A stretch of DNA of 64,000 bases from an uncultured Pelagibacteraceae bacterium (GTDB lineage: Bacteria > Pseudomonadota > Alphaproteobacteria > Pelagibacterales > Pelagibacteraceae). Made by a program: the position numbers and the translations under genes. Shown here piece by piece: positions 62,798-64,000 of the stretch. The notes under the pieces were generated by a model. It was not told where the DNA came from, searched no databases, and saw only the letters and a list, made by a program, of their open reading frames with translations. The first letter of the stretch is position 1. Each line of letters begins with the position of its first letter. Location of the stretch: positions 51,540 to 115,539 of the forward strand of contig CACGJX010000004.1 in the NCBI GenBank assembly GCA_902573465.1, given 5' to 3'.

Positions 62798-64000
62798 TTA
62801 ACTCCATTTTTTCTCAAACTTATGTCTTATTATTTGGGCAAATAAATTCATTATTATTAAAAAGCCAAGTAAGACCATTATACATGCCGAAACTTTTTCT
62901 ACAAATCCCCTTTCAGCACTTTCAGCCCAAATATAAATTTGAACTGGTAAGCTTGCAGCAGGATCCATGGGTGATCCAGGTATCGTGTTAACAAAAGCAA
63001 CCATTCCAATTAAAATTAAGGGTGCAGTTTCTCCTAAAGCTTGAGCTAAACCAATTATTGTTCCTGATAACGTGCCAGGCATAGAAAGAGGAACTGTATG
63101 ATGCATTGTGGTTTGCATTCGACTTGCTCCCATAGCAAGTGCTGCCTCTCTTATACTTGGTGGAACTGCTTTTAAAGATGCTCTAGCAGCTATAATTATT
63201 GTTGGTAAAGTCATTAAGGACAAAGTGATACCTCCAACTAATGGGGTAGACCTTGGTAAATGAAATATAGCCAATAAAACTCCTAACCCTAATAGACCAA
63301 AAACTATAGATGGAACCGCTGCTAAGTTGTTTATATTAACTTCAATAAAATCAGTAAATCTATTTTTAGGGGCAAATTCTTCAAGATAGATTGCAGCTAG
63401 AACTGCAACAGGAAAAGCTATCATTAAACAAACAAGTATAGAAAAAATCGAGCCCATAAATGAACTTGCTATTCCAGCTAGCTCAGCTTCTCTTGAGTCA
63501 GCATTTGTAAAAAAACTTATATTAAATTTACTTTCAACCTTACCATTTGCAACAAGTTGATCAAAAATTTTTAATTGATAATCGCTTACTCTTCTTTGGT
63601 CTTCAGGTAAATCTCTTGGATAATTTCCTTTAAAGACTTGGTCTAAATCATCTGAAGCAGTTAGATAAACTTCCTTTGTTTTTCCTATTAAATTAGGGTC
63701 ATTTAAAAGTTCATTTTTAATTTCTTTTTCAAAAAAATAAGACACCATTCTCTTCAATTCATTTTCTTGATCTTCATTGGCGTTTGGATCTAAATCAGCC
63801 ATTGATTTTAATGCTATATCGTAATAATCAGCGTCCTGTAAATCTTCTTTAGAAGGATTTTGGTCTAACATCATTAATTCAGCATCGAAAGTTACTGGAA
63901 CAATAAGCCATGTTTTTTGAAAAGCTGAATAGCCAGTTGAAAAAATTTTAAAAATAAAGATTGTTAAAAATAAAAGTGCCATAAAAATTGCACTCAGACC
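62798..64000 (-). CDS. pstA: phosphate ABC transporter permease PstA, 5' end missing
   Basis: Permease subunit of the phosphate importer. The ABC membrane domain runs from about the middle to the C-terminus, with [40 protein letters not shown] and the EAA loop [25 protein letters not shown]. An unusually long periplasmic loop precedes it (residues about 30-165), as in marine alphaproteobacterial PstA. The frame stays open to the window edge (at least 400 residues), so the internal Met at 63982 is not taken as the start. Confidence 0.92.
   Translation of the reverse strand, partial: GLSAIFMALLFLTIFIFKIFSTGYSAFQKTWLIVPVTFDAELMMLDQNPSKEDLQDADYYDIALKSMADLDPNANEDQENELKRMVSYFFEKEIKNELLNDPNLIGKTKEVYLTASDDLDQVFKGNYPRDLPEDQRRVSDYQLKIFDQLVANGKVESKFNISFFTNADSREAELAGIASSFMGSIFSILVCLMIAFPVAVLAAIYLEEFAPKNRFTDFIEVNINNLAAVPSIVFGLLGLGVLLAIFHLPRSTPLVGGITLSLMTLPTIIIAARASLKAVPPSIREAALAMGASRMQTTMHHTVPLSMPGTLSGTIIGLAQALGETAPLILIGMVAFVNTIPGSPMDPAASLPVQIYIWAESAERGFVEKVSACIMVLLGFLIIMNLFAQIIRHKFEKKWS

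Overview
This window looks like a chromosomal segment of a SAR11 bacterium (Pelagibacterales, Alphaproteobacteria). The signs are very low GC (long A and T runs everywhere), Lys/Asn/Ile-rich proteins, very short or overlapping gene junctions, and typical alphaproteobacterial gene blocks: dac-tmk-holB-metG-tatD-MBL, argS-(membrane protein)-nagZ-scpA-scpB-tatABC-serS, and yajC-secD-secF. The assignment is inferred from protein character and synteny; there is no rRNA gene here to confirm it.

Layout. 1-5.3 kb: ribosomal proteins L13 and S9, argC, a 53-residue lipoprotein, homoserine dehydrogenase and two transporters, all on the + strand. 5.3-11.5 kb: an accessory patch with two apparently structured non-coding RNAs, a short O6-alkylguanine-DNA-alkyltransferase-type gene, a tiny membrane protein, a tyrosine recombinase with a palindrome at its promoter, and three very AT-rich glycosyltransferase genes. 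11.5-17 kb: GIY-YIG protein, tRNA-Glu, glpX, sbmA-type transporter, an NDUFS4-like complex I subunit, tRNA-Pro, a zinc-ribbon protein, nhaA and glutathione peroxidase. 16.4-24.8 kb: a long - strand block for tRNA charging, DNA polymerase clamp loading, dTMP kinase and peptidoglycan remodelling (PBP5-type carboxypeptidase, RlpA-like SPOR lipoprotein, MltB), then rarD. 24.9-37.8 kb: tRNA-Ser, sdhE, recG, DUF502, M48 lipoprotein, tRNA-Lys, tgt, cyclophilin, coaD, gyrA, ssb, uvrA and a PuuD-like membrane domain. 37.8-48.6 kb: Sec (secDF-yajC) and Tat (tatABC) export genes with serS, scpAB, nagZ, argS and dgt. 48.6-50.7 kb: erpA, xthA and an Ldh-family oxidoreductase.

50.7-53.8 kb is a complete zinc-uptake regulon: znuA faces znuC-znuB-zur across a 70-bp gap carrying two Zur-box palindromes. 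53.8-56.3 kb holds two small membrane proteins, an arsC-aquaporin pair, a NUDIX hydrolase and a Lys-rich small protein. 56.4-64.0 kb is a phosphorus module: ppx, ppk, sixA, phoB, phoU, pstB and a 5'-truncated pstA running off the end of the window.

Most notable items: two candidate structured RNAs flanking the alkyltransferase gene (about 5541-5728 + and 6047-6226 -), the palindrome at the recombinase promoter, the clean double Zur operator, a tRNA-guanine transglycosylase that has lost two of its four zinc ligands, and a Pho-box-like direct repeat ahead of the arsC-aquaporin genes.
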